Assembly: GCA_910587755.1 (NCBI GenBank)
Contig: CAJUNZ010000001.1
Location: 1 to 64,000, forward strand
DNA from: an uncultured Acetatifactor sp.
GTDB lineage: Bacteria; Bacillota; Clostridia; Lachnospirales; Lachnospiraceae
Direction: 5' to 3'
Length of the DNA: 64,000 nt
In this document: one piece after another, positions 51,165 through 62,948 of the stretch
How positions within the stretch are numbered: the first letter of the stretch is position 1
How the letters are laid out: each line of letters opens with the position of its first letter
The notes under the pieces: model-generated
What the model was told of the DNA's origin: nothing
Seen by the model: only the letters and a program-made list of their open reading frames with translations
Databases searched by the model: none
Position numbers and translations under genes: made by a program

Positions 51165-52181
51165 CTATGCCAGTTCCTTGTACAGAGTGTCCAGCAGGGT
51201 GCGTGTGCTGTCGCACTTGTGCTCCCAGTAGAAAATACCCATGTATCCCTTCTCCTTCACATACTCCGCCTTGGCCTTCAGGGAACGGGGATCATCGTAG
51301 GAGAGGAATGTGGAGCCATTGAACAGATAGGGAGCCTGAGCCTCCTCATCCCAATAGCAGGTATAGCCGTTTTTGTCGATATAGTCTTCTACCAGAATAC
51401 CATAGTCCGGGCCGTATCCGCCGCCCTTGGGGCAGAGCTCCAGAAGACCGTGGTTCCCGTTCTCCTTCAGATCTACCCACTTCCTGGAGTAGAAGGCAGC
51501 CCCCATATTCAGGCGGTCCGCGCTGACCCCGTGAGCCTCAAACAGAGCCAGGGCCTGGGCACAGCTGTTCCTGAACACATCTCCCACATTGGAGAAAAGA
51601 GCCGTGTGGTGCCCTGCCAGAGCGTGGAAGCCGCACTTTAAGTCATAGGTCATGACATTGATATAATCCAAATATTCCATCAGCTCCGGAAGTTCCGTAC
51701 AGTTCACATAGTACACATCTGCCCCGGCGGCGATGGTCAGATAATGCTTCTTTCCCCCAAGAGCATCCAGGGCCTTACGGATCTGAGCGCAGAACAGGGT
51801 AAAATTGTGTTTGTCATCAGGGGATACCGCGCTTCCGTTGGAGGGCACACAAGGGTACTCCCAGTCCAGATCCACCCCGTCCAGATCATATTTCACACAG
51901 GCCTCCACCAGAGCCGCCGCAGCCTTCTCCCGCATTTCCTCCGTAGCACAGCACACGGTGAAAGCGTCCCTGTCAGCCTGCACCATGGAAAGAATAATCC
52001 GCAGATCTCCATTCCACTGCCGAATCTGAGGGATCAAATCAATTTTCTCTTTACAGCCGTTGCAGGTGACGCTGCCATCCCTGTGGAGCTCACCGAAGGC
52101 AAGGTTGATCCCTGTCAGTTTTCCGGCGTCCTCCCTGGTGAATTCTCCGCTGCCCACATATCCGATAATCTCTTTTTTCAT
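51165..52181 (-). CDS. GH18 glycoside hydrolase (chitinase/ENGase-like), cytoplasmic
   Basis: 338 aa TIM barrel. IIGYVGSGEFTRED and INLAFGELHRDG form the first strands; the catalytic DGxDxDxE motif is DLDGVDLDWEYPCVP near residue 120; YINVMTYDLKCG and MGIFYWEHKCDS are the later conserved strands. No signal peptide or binding module. The substrate could be the chitobiose (GlcNAc-GlcNAc) core of N-glycans or chitin fragments; context favours the former. Start at MKKEIIG with GAGG seven bases upstream. Confidence 0.92.
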   Translation of the reverse strand: MKKEIIGYVGSGEFTREDAGKLTGINLAFGELHRDGSVTCNGCKEKIDLIPQIRQWNGDLRIILSMVQADRDAFTVCCATEEMREKAAAALVEACVKYDLDGVDLDWEYPCVPSNGSAVSPDDKHNFTLFCAQIRKALDALGGKKHYLTIAAGADVYYVNCTELPELMEYLDYINVMTYDLKCGFHALAGHHTALFSNVGDVFRNSCAQALALFEAHGVSADRLNMGAAFYSRKWVDLKENGNHGLLELCPKGGGYGPDYGILVEDYIDKNGYTCYWDEEAQAPYLFNGSTFLSYDDPRSLKAKAEYVKEKGYMGIFYWEHKCDSTRTLLDTLYKELA

Positions 52182-52224
52182 CTTCATTCCTCTTTCTATC
52201 ATTTTTATTCTCTAAAATGCCGAC

Positions 52225-52262
52225 AGGAGCGCCAAAAAAGCATTCTGCCCTCTGGCGCTCCT
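52225..52262. other. Intercistronic hairpin between GH20 and GH18 genes
   Basis: AGGAGCGCCA (52225-52234) pairs perfectly over 10 bp with TGGCGCTCCT (52253-52262). It lacks a T tract on the minus strand. Part of a set of similar perfect hairpins between genes of the island. Confidence 0.75.
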
Positions 52263-52336
52263 CCTTTCACACTCTGACCAATCTTCCTGTCTCAAGCCTG
52301 TATAAAACTACAACTTTTCCTTCTCTCAGCCAGCCG

Positions 52337-54181
52337 TCAGTCCACAGGTCTGCGCAGCAGATCCGCATACCAGCAGAACACATCGGAGATCTTGTCGATG
52401 TCCCCTGACTTGCTGTTCTCCCTCCAAAGTCTCTGGTAATAGTGCAGGCATCTCTCCAGTTCTCCCGCTATAGCCGCGCCGTTCTCCGGCTTCTGGCCCT
52501 TCTGCAGATTGGAGAGGAACAGACCTGTCTCGTTCCACACCCTGGTGGCCTCCAGCGCCACATGAGCGCACTCCAGGATCCAGCGGCTGCGGCTGTCCAG
52601 ATGACGGCTGCACTCCCTCAGCTTCGCCTCCAGAATCTCGATGGCTCCGTTGCGGTCGGGCACCTTGCTCATGTCTTCTTTTTCAAAGAGCTCCTGGATC
52701 TTTTCTCTTTCCCTGCCCTTCTGCGCCCACTCCTTTATGGCCACCGCATTGTACCAGCCAAAGACCTGCTTGCCGCAGCCTTCTCCCAGAAGACCCACAA
52801 ACTCTCCCGATGCGTCGCCGAACTCCAGAATGGAAATCTGCCTGTTCATCTCCTCGTACTCAGGCACATTCTCTCCCCAGGAACACACCGCGCCGTAGAT
52901 CAGGCCGGGAATGGAGAAGATGGGCTGGTTCACATGTCCGAAATCGCCCCAGTCTGTGTTCAGGACGCCGATGGCATTGTACTGCCTGGCAAACCCGCAC
53001 ATCCTGACAATATTCTTGTAGCTGCCGCTCATGTAGTTGACCCAGGTATTCCATCCGCACACTCCCGGGCACAGGTACTGCAGAGCCCCTGCCTTGTGGA
53101 TAATCTTGGCCGCCCAGTCAGACTGGTTTTCCACATAGCCCCAGGTGAGGCAGATCACTTCCTTGGGCAGTTCCGGGCACAGCTCGGGATGACCGCTGAT
53201 AATGTCTCCCCAGAACATGGGCACCTTGCCGTTGTCCACCAGGAACTGGAAGAGTTCCTTGATGTAATCCACATACAGGACGCCCGTTCCCTTCTCCTCC
53301 GCCAGTTTGGCGCTCTTGCCCTTGCCCAGGTCGAAAGTCTCATCTGCACAGATGTTGAACTTATCCGTCCTGAACAGCTGCATGAACTCCCTTACCAGGT
53401 TCTTCACCATGGCGATGGAGCCCGGATTGGACACATTCACCGTGTGGTGCGCCATTCTGTCCTCAAAGGAGAACATTTTGCCGAAACTGTCAGGCATCTC
53501 ACACAGATCTTCGCAGGTTCTGGTGCCAAGAAGCTTATACATATGACCGAAGGTAGCCAGGGAGGGAATGAGCTCAATGCCTCTGTCATAGCAGTATTGA
53601 TCCAGCTCCATAATCTCTTCCGCCGTCAGGGGCTCCTCGTCCCTCCAAAGCTCCGTCATATCCCGGAAGAGGTAGGTGTGCTCCACATACAGCTGCAGCT
53701 GGTTCATCTTGTAGAAGCAGAGGGTGTCAGCCAGTTTCTTCAGGTTCTCCATGGACTGGATCCGGCCCCTGGTGGCATCGTGGTAAAATCCTCTGTTTTT
53801 GATGTCGGGCTCATCCTCAATGGAGACCCAGGGCAGAAGCCCCGCCTTCTGACGCACGATCTGGCGCAGGGTCTGAACCGCATACCCCAGAGCGTGCAGA
53901 CTGCCGCCGGTGAGGAACGCGCCTTCTCTGTCAATCTTCAGACTGTAGTGATCCTGATCCAGGGACTCATCCACCTTCAGCAGAATATCCCCCTTGCGGA
54001 AAACTCCCCTGCTGATGTCCAGCTTCAGGCCGGCCCAGGTGGAAATCTCCTCCTTCAGCTGCCCTGCATAGACGCGGGCCCCCTGAGGGCATGACTGATC
54101 CATCATAATCATGGTATTCATCCGCAACATCAGGCTGCCTTCTTTTTCCTCTACTTTTTTGGGAATTGGCAGTAATATCAT
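52337..54181 (-). CDS. Beta-N-acetylhexosaminidase, GH20
   Basis: 614 aa, cytoplasmic. The N-terminal GH20b domain (about 1-120) is followed by the barrel with SIEDEPDIKNRGFYHDATRG and NQLQLYVEHTYLF. The catalytic Asp-Glu pair is in FNICADETFDLGKGKS near residue 288, and the substrate Trp in LTWGYVENQSDW. The C-terminal helical region is long. It removes terminal beta-GlcNAc or GalNAc from imported chains; GlcNAc must then be phosphorylated for nagA. GGAGG nine bases before the ATG. It lies 33 bases after the alpha/beta hydrolase gene. Confidence 0.93.
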   Translation of the reverse strand: MILLPIPKKVEEKEGSLMLRMNTMIMMDQSCPQGARVYAGQLKEEISTWAGLKLDISRGVFRKGDILLKVDESLDQDHYSLKIDREGAFLTGGSLHALGYAVQTLRQIVRQKAGLLPWVSIEDEPDIKNRGFYHDATRGRIQSMENLKKLADTLCFYKMNQLQLYVEHTYLFRDMTELWRDEEPLTAEEIMELDQYCYDRGIELIPSLATFGHMYKLLGTRTCEDLCEMPDSFGKMFSFEDRMAHHTVNVSNPGSIAMVKNLVREFMQLFRTDKFNICADETFDLGKGKSAKLAEEKGTGVLYVDYIKELFQFLVDNGKVPMFWGDIISGHPELCPELPKEVICLTWGYVENQSDWAAKIIHKAGALQYLCPGVCGWNTWVNYMSGSYKNIVRMCGFARQYNAIGVLNTDWGDFGHVNQPIFSIPGLIYGAVCSWGENVPEYEEMNRQISILEFGDASGEFVGLLGEGCGKQVFGWYNAVAIKEWAQKGREREKIQELFEKEDMSKVPDRNGAIEILEAKLRECSRHLDSRSRWILECAHVALEATRVWNETGLFLSNLQKGQKPENGAAIAGELERCLHYYQRLWRENSKSGDIDKISDVFCWYADLLRRPVD

Positions 54182-54214
54182 ATCCGTTTTCCTCCGTTTT
54201 CCATCCGGGCTCTG

Positions 54215-55399
54215 TCAGGCCCAGTCGAACGCCAGCGGCAGGCTGGCAGAAAAAATATAATTCCGGTCTCCCCGTTCTCTCAGCGTCTCTTCCATGGTCT
54301 CTTTCGTTCTGACCACATTGTGGACATTTCTGTACCCGTCAGGGAATACCACCTTCACCGGACGATCCAGATCAAGCATGCTGTCATTTAAGAGCGCCCT
54401 GGCACGTCCCTGCGTGTCGTCCCGCTCCACCACAATGCTGTTGGTCTCACGGTCCAGGCGCGCCACAATGGTTCCCTTCCTGATCTCCCCCGGAACCTGG
54501 AGCCAGTAAAAACTTTCCACGCTCCGCTGTGCAGCCCTCTCCCTGGCATCCAGCTCCCAGATCACCCTGTCGGGCAGTGGATCCCGCCGAAACTGCTCCA
54601 GAAAGTGTACTGCGTTGGCATCCACCCTGCGCCTTGTGACCGTGCCCCGGGAAAGCCATACCCGGTTGTCCACCAGCACGGTCTGATCCTCCTGGACATT
54701 GTCGCCGAAATTATGCGGTTTATCCACATGCACATAAACATTGTGAATATACCCTTCCGGATCCCCTTTCTGCAGGGACTCCAGGTAATCCTGATACCGC
54801 ACGGTCTCATAACAGCGGTCGTGAGCGGTGTCGTTCATGCCCACCTGGAGCTGGATGGGCGTGCGGTAGAGATTTACCAGGCTCCCGGAATTGTGATGTC
54901 CCGCCGACATGTGAAGGGCCGCAAACCGATCCGCCATACGAGGTCCCACCAGATAGACCCCGTCCCCGCCGGCGGAAAATCCCATCAGGTAAACTCTGTT
55001 GGGATCCGCCCCGCAGAAGGCCACCAGATTCTCGATAAGCCTGTCATAGAGAGGGTATGACTCCGGGTTGGCATGGGTATCCCAAGTATCCCTCACTCCC
55101 CTGGGGTTCACATAGATGCCGCATTTCACACTATCCTTGTAATACACACTCATGTGTTCCCACTGCCTGTTGTTCATGTCCGGCGTTTCGCCGCTGCCGC
55201 CGCCGTGAAGGGCAATGTACACCGGGTAGCCCTCCGGCCCCGGCTCCCCTATCACTTCCATCCCATAGCGCATTTTCACTTCGCCGTGGGAAATACACCG
55301 CTCTTCCACTTCTGCCCTGCGGCCTGGGTCTGCCCGGAGGGACTCACAGTATTCCCTCCAGAGATCATCCAGGCATTTTTGTGCTTCTGAACTGTTCAA
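54215..55399 (-). CDS. Alpha/beta-hydrolase, putative glycan esterase
   Basis: 394 aa, no signal peptide once the start is corrected. The oxyanion region is PVYIALHGGGSGETPD near residue 75, the nucleophile elbow is LMGFSAGGDGVY near 155, Asp candidates follow VGMNDTAHDRCYE, and the His is in HVDKPHNFGDN. The C-terminal part (about 265-394) is an added domain. Start at TTG (LNSSEAQ), since AAAGGAG lies eight bases upstream, whereas the ATG 28 codons earlier lies inside the promoter region. Context suggests removal of acyl groups from imported sugars, such as O-acetyl sialic acid, but this is a guess. Confidence 0.75.
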   Translation of the reverse strand: MNSSEAQKCLDDLWREYCESLRADPGRRAEVEERCISHGEVKMRYGMEVIGEPGPEGYPVYIALHGGGSGETPDMNNRQWEHMSVYYKDSVKCGIYVNPRGVRDTWDTHANPESYPLYDRLIENLVAFCGADPNRVYLMGFSAGGDGVYLVGPRMADRFAALHMSAGHHNSGSLVNLYRTPIQLQVGMNDTAHDRCYETVRYQDYLESLQKGDPEGYIHNVYVHVDKPHNFGDNVQEDQTVLVDNRVWLSRGTVTRRRVDANAVHFLEQFRRDPLPDRVIWELDARERAAQRSVESFYWLQVPGEIRKGTIVARLDRETNSIVVERDDTQGRARALLNDSMLDLDRPVKVVFPDGYRNVHNVVRTKETMEETLRERGDRNYIFSASLPLAFDWA

Positions 55400-55454
55400 T
55401 GTTCCTTCTCCTTTGCCCCCCTGAAATAAAAATAACAACTTAGATTCTATTTGT

Positions 55455-55483
55455 AGTATAACAAATATTCTCCGTTCACACAA
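55455..55483 (-). promoter_or_regulatory. Promoter for the hydrolase-GH20-GH18-transglutaminase-GH29 run
   Basis: Minus strand: TTGTGT (55483-55478), 17-bp spacer, TATACT (55460-55455). A TTGACA lies slightly further upstream, near 55500. The TTG start of the hydrolase gene is about 50 bases downstream. Confidence 0.65.
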
Positions 55484-55512
55484 CCCGGTAGTTACGCTTT
55501 TGTCAAAGAAAT

Positions 55513-58693
<3,181 letters not shown>

Positions 58694-58720
58694 ACGGTCA
58701 GTTAATCAGATTTCATGTAA

Positions 58721-61700
58721 TTATACAAGCTTCAGGGTAACAACTTCATAAGGTTTCAGGGTCACTGCAATCTCCCCGGCCTGAACCGGAGCTTCCTGCT
58801 CCTCTTCCTCCAGCAGGTTGCACACAAACGCTTTTCCATAGTCCCCGGCCACTTTCACCTTGGCCTTGGTGTAGGAATTTTCGGACTCATACATGCGCAC
58901 CACAATGCCTTTTCCGTCCTCTGCCTTCTTCACCGTCTCAATCACCACATTGGGTGCGTCAACAGACACATAGGAAAAGCTTCCGCTCTCTCCCGCCTGG
59001 AGCTCCGCTCTCAGGGGCTGGTTGAGCTTGTAAGCCTCCGCCACAGTGCCCGCTGCCCTCCAGCCTTCCTTGTGAGGATAGAGCGCGTAGGTAAAGACAT
59101 GCTCTTCCTGATCGGTGGTAGGGTTGGGCTCAATGCCGGACTTAATCAGAGTCAGTGCCATATTGCTGTCCTTGACGGAGTGGCCGTACTTACAGTCGTT
59201 CATAAGGCTCACGCCGTAATGTCCCTCGGAGAGATCCATCCACTTCTGACCGCAGCTCTCAAACCTTGCCACATCCCAACTGGTGTTGGTATGTGTCTTT
59301 CTGGTAAGGCTGCCGAACTGCACGTCAAAAGTTGCCTCGTCGGTGTGTACCGCCACGGGGAAATGCACCTTCAGCAGGGTCTGGTGCTCCTTCCAGTCCA
59401 CATGGGTCTGGAACTCAATCCTGCGCTGCTCACCGTAGAAGATAATCTTCTGGGTGATGGTGGATTTGCTGGCCTTCCTGGTGATCTCCACCACCGCACG
59501 GACGCATCCCACCTCGGTCCACTCCATGCGCTCCAGGCTGTCCACGCTCCAGCTCTTCTCCGTGTAATAGATGTCAATGTCCCAGTTGTCGAAGTAGATC
59601 GGCTTATCCTCGTACATGCAGAAATGGTTCAGTGTCTTGCCGGGCTGCACCACTTCTCTGTCGTTTTCCTTGTCATAGATTCTGTCGATCTCTCCGTTGT
59701 CAGCAAAATGCACTGTGTAGTAGGGCGTCTCCAGGCAATGGTCATCCACCAGAGTGAAGGGACATGCAGGAGCCTGCTGCCCGTTCTCCCAGCTGCCCCG
59801 GTGCAGAACACGGTATCCCTTGGAAGGAATGCCCTTCACAAAGGCCACCTTGCCCTCCGCCGTCTGCTGCAGAGGATAGGTTCCGCCCTCTCCGTCGGTG
59901 AGATAATCCCCCTGGCAGTCTCCCAGGCTGACCACATCACACCGATCCCTGCCGGTGGTATTGAACACCATCACGGCATCTCCTTCTCCGGCCAGGGACT
60001 TCATGCGCTCCCCGGAGAGCCTGTCCAGATCCTCCTTCAGCTGCGCATACTCCTGCTTGGTCACTTCGTAGACCTGGTGGATGGAAGATCCGGGAAGGAT
60101 GTCGTGGAACTGGTTGATCAGAGTCAGCTTCCACATGTCATCCAGCTCCTGGACAGGGTAGGGAATCCTGCTCTCTGCAAGCACGGCCAGAAGCTCCAGA
60201 TCCATCAGACCCAGCTCCGTCTTCCTGTTGGAGCGCTTGTTGCGGGCCATGGAGGTAAGGGTGCCCCTGTGGTACTCAAAGTACAGCTCGCCCTCCCACA
60301 CGGGAAGCCTTCTGTTGTCCTTCACCCTCTCCTTGAGCTCGTCGAAGAATACCCCTGCAAACTCCTGGCGCACCATGGGAATGCCCTTCACACCCTTCTC
60401 CATACGGATGGAAGTCTCCAGCATTTCCCTGGTAGGGCCGCCGCCTCCGTCCCCGTAGCCGTAGGAGATCAGAATGTCATTGTTGATATCCTTGTTCTGG
60501 TAGCGCATCCAGCCTCCAATAATGGCGTCAGGGTGCAGCATGCCATTGTAGGTGGTGAAGAAATTGGTCACAGGCTGTCCCACGCCCAGGGTGGTGATCA
60601 GGTGGGTGAGGACTTCCGTTCCGTCGATACCCCTCCACATCATAGTGTCATAGGGTACCTTGTTGAACTGATTCCAGGCCAGCTTTGTGGTCATAAAATA
60701 GTCAATGCCGCACTTCTTCATAATCTGGGGAAGAGCGCCTGTGTATCCAAACACGTCGGGCAGCCACAGAATGCGGTTGTCCACCCCGAACTCCTCCTTG
60801 AAGAAACGCTTGCCATGCATAAACTGGCGCACCAGGGACTCTCCGGAAGTCAGGTTGGTGTCCGACTCCACCCACATGCCCCCTTCCGGCTCCCAGCGCT
60901 TCTCCTTCACCATCTCCTTCACCCTGGCATAGAGTTCCGGATAGCGCTCCTTCAGGAATGCATACAGCTGGGGCTGGCTGGACATAAACCGGTAGTTCGG
61001 ATACTCCTCCATGAGCTTCAGCACCGTGGCAAAGCTTCTGCCGGTCTTCTCCCGGGTCTGCTCCACCGTCCACCACCAGGCCACGTCGATATGGGTATGT
61101 CCGATACAGGTGGCAATCACATCCTTGTAACCTGCCATGTCTGTGTACAGAGCCTTGTCAATGTAGTCTGACGCCTGCTGCAATGTACTGTAAAACTCCT
61201 CCGAGTAAGGAGTGCGCAGATCTATAAAATTCACCGTCTCATTGAGAACATTCTCAATATCCCTGCGGATCTTGTCGTCCTCGTTCATTCTGGGGAATGC
61301 GCTCAGAGGCACCCACAGGTCATAGAACACCTTCGTCACCAGGGCGTCCACCTCGCACATGTCCACAAAAAGCTTGAACTCATTGTGCAGCGTGCCCGTG
61401 TAGGCCTGCAGCTCCAGAACCAGCTCCTCCCCTGCCACGGCCTTCTCCCGCAGGAATACTTCCTTGTGGTTCATGTCCATGCCCTGGGTGGCAGTTCCGT
61501 TGACGAACAGCAGGAACTGGGGATTCTTGGCGTCGTCCCACTCATTGATCTGGGTTCTGACCCTCATCCACATTCTCTTGCCGTCCAGCTCCTGGGGCAC
61601 TTTGTACACTGCCTTGAACCAGTAGTGGCGGTCAGGCCCGTACCAGTGCATGTCCTTGCTGTCGAAATCCTTCCACTCCGCACTGTCCGCCTCAGCGTCC

Positions 61701-61819
61701 TGGGGATGGATGTAATTTCCCTCCTTATATTTCCAGTCTGTCACTGGAAATTTCTGCTTCCACTGAAGCTTTTTCAATTCATCGCAGATCACATTGACCC
61801 TTTTGTCTAAAAAATGCAT
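58721..61819 (-). CDS. Alpha-mannosidase, GH38
   Basis: 1032 aa, the usual length of cytoplasmic bacterial GH38 enzymes. The zinc site starts in GHTHIDVAWWWTVEQTREK near residue 245. The nucleophile Asp is in LWLPDVFGYTGALPQI near 365, with MMTK-like FMTTKLAWNQFN and YGYGDGGGGPTREM afterwards. The mid part and the C-terminal beta domains are complete. Start at MHFLDKR with AGGAGG upstream. It removes alpha-mannose from N-glycan cores, leaving Man-beta-GlcNAc for the GH130 enzyme. It is the first gene of the minus-strand run ending at 47053. Confidence 0.95.
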   Translation of the reverse strand: MHFLDKRVNVICDELKKLQWKQKFPVTDWKYKEGNYIHPQDAEADSAEWKDFDSKDMHWYGPDRHYWFKAVYKVPQELDGKRMWMRVRTQINEWDDAKNPQFLLFVNGTATQGMDMNHKEVFLREKAVAGEELVLELQAYTGTLHNEFKLFVDMCEVDALVTKVFYDLWVPLSAFPRMNEDDKIRRDIENVLNETVNFIDLRTPYSEEFYSTLQQASDYIDKALYTDMAGYKDVIATCIGHTHIDVAWWWTVEQTREKTGRSFATVLKLMEEYPNYRFMSSQPQLYAFLKERYPELYARVKEMVKEKRWEPEGGMWVESDTNLTSGESLVRQFMHGKRFFKEEFGVDNRILWLPDVFGYTGALPQIMKKCGIDYFMTTKLAWNQFNKVPYDTMMWRGIDGTEVLTHLITTLGVGQPVTNFFTTYNGMLHPDAIIGGWMRYQNKDINNDILISYGYGDGGGGPTREMLETSIRMEKGVKGIPMVRQEFAGVFFDELKERVKDNRRLPVWEGELYFEYHRGTLTSMARNKRSNRKTELGLMDLELLAVLAESRIPYPVQELDDMWKLTLINQFHDILPGSSIHQVYEVTKQEYAQLKEDLDRLSGERMKSLAGEGDAVMVFNTTGRDRCDVVSLGDCQGDYLTDGEGGTYPLQQTAEGKVAFVKGIPSKGYRVLHRGSWENGQQAPACPFTLVDDHCLETPYYTVHFADNGEIDRIYDKENDREVVQPGKTLNHFCMYEDKPIYFDNWDIDIYYTEKSWSVDSLERMEWTEVGCVRAVVEITRKASKSTITQKIIFYGEQRRIEFQTHVDWKEHQTLLKVHFPVAVHTDEATFDVQFGSLTRKTHTNTSWDVARFESCGQKWMDLSEGHYGVSLMNDCKYGHSVKDSNMALTLIKSGIEPNPTTDQEEHVFTYALYPHKEGWRAAGTVAEAYKLNQPLRAELQAGESGSFSYVSVDAPNVVIETVKKAEDGKGIVVRMYESENSYTKAKVKVAGDYGKAFVCNLLEEEEQEAPVQAGEIAVTLKPYEVVTLKLV

Positions 61820-61917
61820 GCTTCCTCCTTTTCCGCCATACCCTTGAGGCGCTTTTTCGTATATGGATCTGTTTTGAAATCTTGTTCCTCTCAGCCTGCC
61901 TTTTCTTATCACGCGCT

Positions 61918-61945
61918 ATTTTATCATATCTCAAGAAATAAGCAA
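61918..61945 (-). promoter_or_regulatory. Promoter for the GH38 gene
   Basis: Minus strand: TTGCTT (61945-61940), 16-bp spacer, TAAAAT (61923-61918). It lies about 100 bases before the GH38 ATG. Confidence 0.5.
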
Positions 61946-62003
61946 TAGGGTTTTGGAAAATAATTCTTAGTTTTTTCTCTTGCAATTTGCATAAATGAAA
62001 TGG

Positions 62004-62032
62004 TTTACAAAACATATCGTTTTTGATAAAAT
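62004..62032 (+). promoter_or_regulatory. Promoter toward the hypothetical gene at 62175
   Basis: TTTACA (62004-62009), 17-bp spacer, TAAAAT (62027-62032). A second candidate, TTGACT with TATATG 17 bp later (62074-62102), lies closer to the gene. Confidence 0.6.
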
Positions 62033-62053
62033 GTACAGGGATCCCGCTGTACA
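62032..62053. promoter_or_regulatory. Palindrome at the expected transcription start
   Basis: TGTACAG and CTGTACA frame GGGATCCC-like centre bases, giving a 22-bp inverted repeat that begins at the last base of the -10 box. It could be an operator or a leader hairpin. Confidence 0.45.
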
Positions 62054-62174
62054 CTATTTCATTATATGATAAATTGACTTAAAAATTCCCTGCAGATATA
62101 TGAATTTTGCATCCACTTATTTTTACCTGTTTTTATCCATAAAGTAACCTGGGAAATTCGCGAAAGGAATCCAT

Positions 62175-62948
62175 ATGAATACAATTACAGATTCATCCCA
62201 TAAACCAGACAGAAAAGCCTTTGAGGAAGCAAAACTGAAAATCCTGGGAACTCAAAGACAGCGGCTGGGCATTGGCACCCTGGCCGAGAAAACCGTACAC
62301 GCAATCTTAAAAAATTACTACGAGCCCCGGGAGGAAAAACAGGAAGTGCCCCTGGCGGGCTACGTGGCCGACATCTTTACCGGGCAGGAGGTGATTGAGA
62401 TCCAGACCCGGCAGCTCTACAAGATGAAGGAAAAGCTCTCCGTGTTCCTGGCTCTGTACCCGGTGACTGTGGTCCACCCCATCCCCCGGGAAAAGTGGCT
62501 GATCTGGGTGGACCAGGACAGCGGCGCCCTGACCCCCAGGAGAAAATCCCCTCTGAAGGGCAGTCCTTATACGGCTTTCACAGAGCTCTATGGGATCAAA
62601 ATGTTCCTCAATCAGAAGAATCTTCGTCTGAGGCTGGCGCTCCTGGACATAGAGGAGTACAAGCTGCAAAACGGCCAGAGAAAGGGCAGAAAGAAGGGAG
62701 CGGCCTCCTACGACCGGATCCCTTTGGAATTTGTCCAGGAAGTGACGGTGGACTCCCGGGAGGATTACCTGCAGTTCATCCCCCCGGATCTGGCGGACGA
62801 AGACTTTACCTCCAAAGACTTCGCCCAGGCAGCCCGGATAAAGATACCCCTGGCCCAGACCGTACTCCATGTGCTCTATCATGTGGGGGCCGTAGACCGG
62901 GTGGGAAAAAAGGGACGGCTGTACCTGTACCGGGCTATGCCCCGGTAA
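62175..62948 (+). CDS. Hypothetical protein with possible PD-(D/E)XK-like core
   Basis: 257 aa, cytoplasmic. I do not recognise a named family. The N-terminal half has EKTVHAILKNYYEP, then VADIFTGQEVIEIQTRQLYKM, where an Asp followed nine residues later by Glu-Ile-Gln resembles the metal site of PD-(D/E)XK nucleases with Gln in place of Lys. A basic stretch (NGQRKGRKKGA) is in the middle and a winged-helix-like end (about 200-255, KIPLAQTVLHVLYHVGAVDR) follows. AAAGGA precedes the ATG. Its tail overlaps the helicase gene by 14 bases on the opposite strand. Confidence 0.6.
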   Translation: MNTITDSSHKPDRKAFEEAKLKILGTQRQRLGIGTLAEKTVHAILKNYYEPREEKQEVPLAGYVADIFTGQEVIEIQTRQLYKMKEKLSVFLALYPVTVVHPIPREKWLIWVDQDSGALTPRRKSPLKGSPYTAFTELYGIKMFLNQKNLRLRLALLDIEEYKLQNGQRKGRKKGAASYDRIPLEFVQEVTVDSREDYLQFIPPDLADEDFTSKDFAQAARIKIPLAQTVLHVLYHVGAVDRVGKKGRLYLYRAMPR

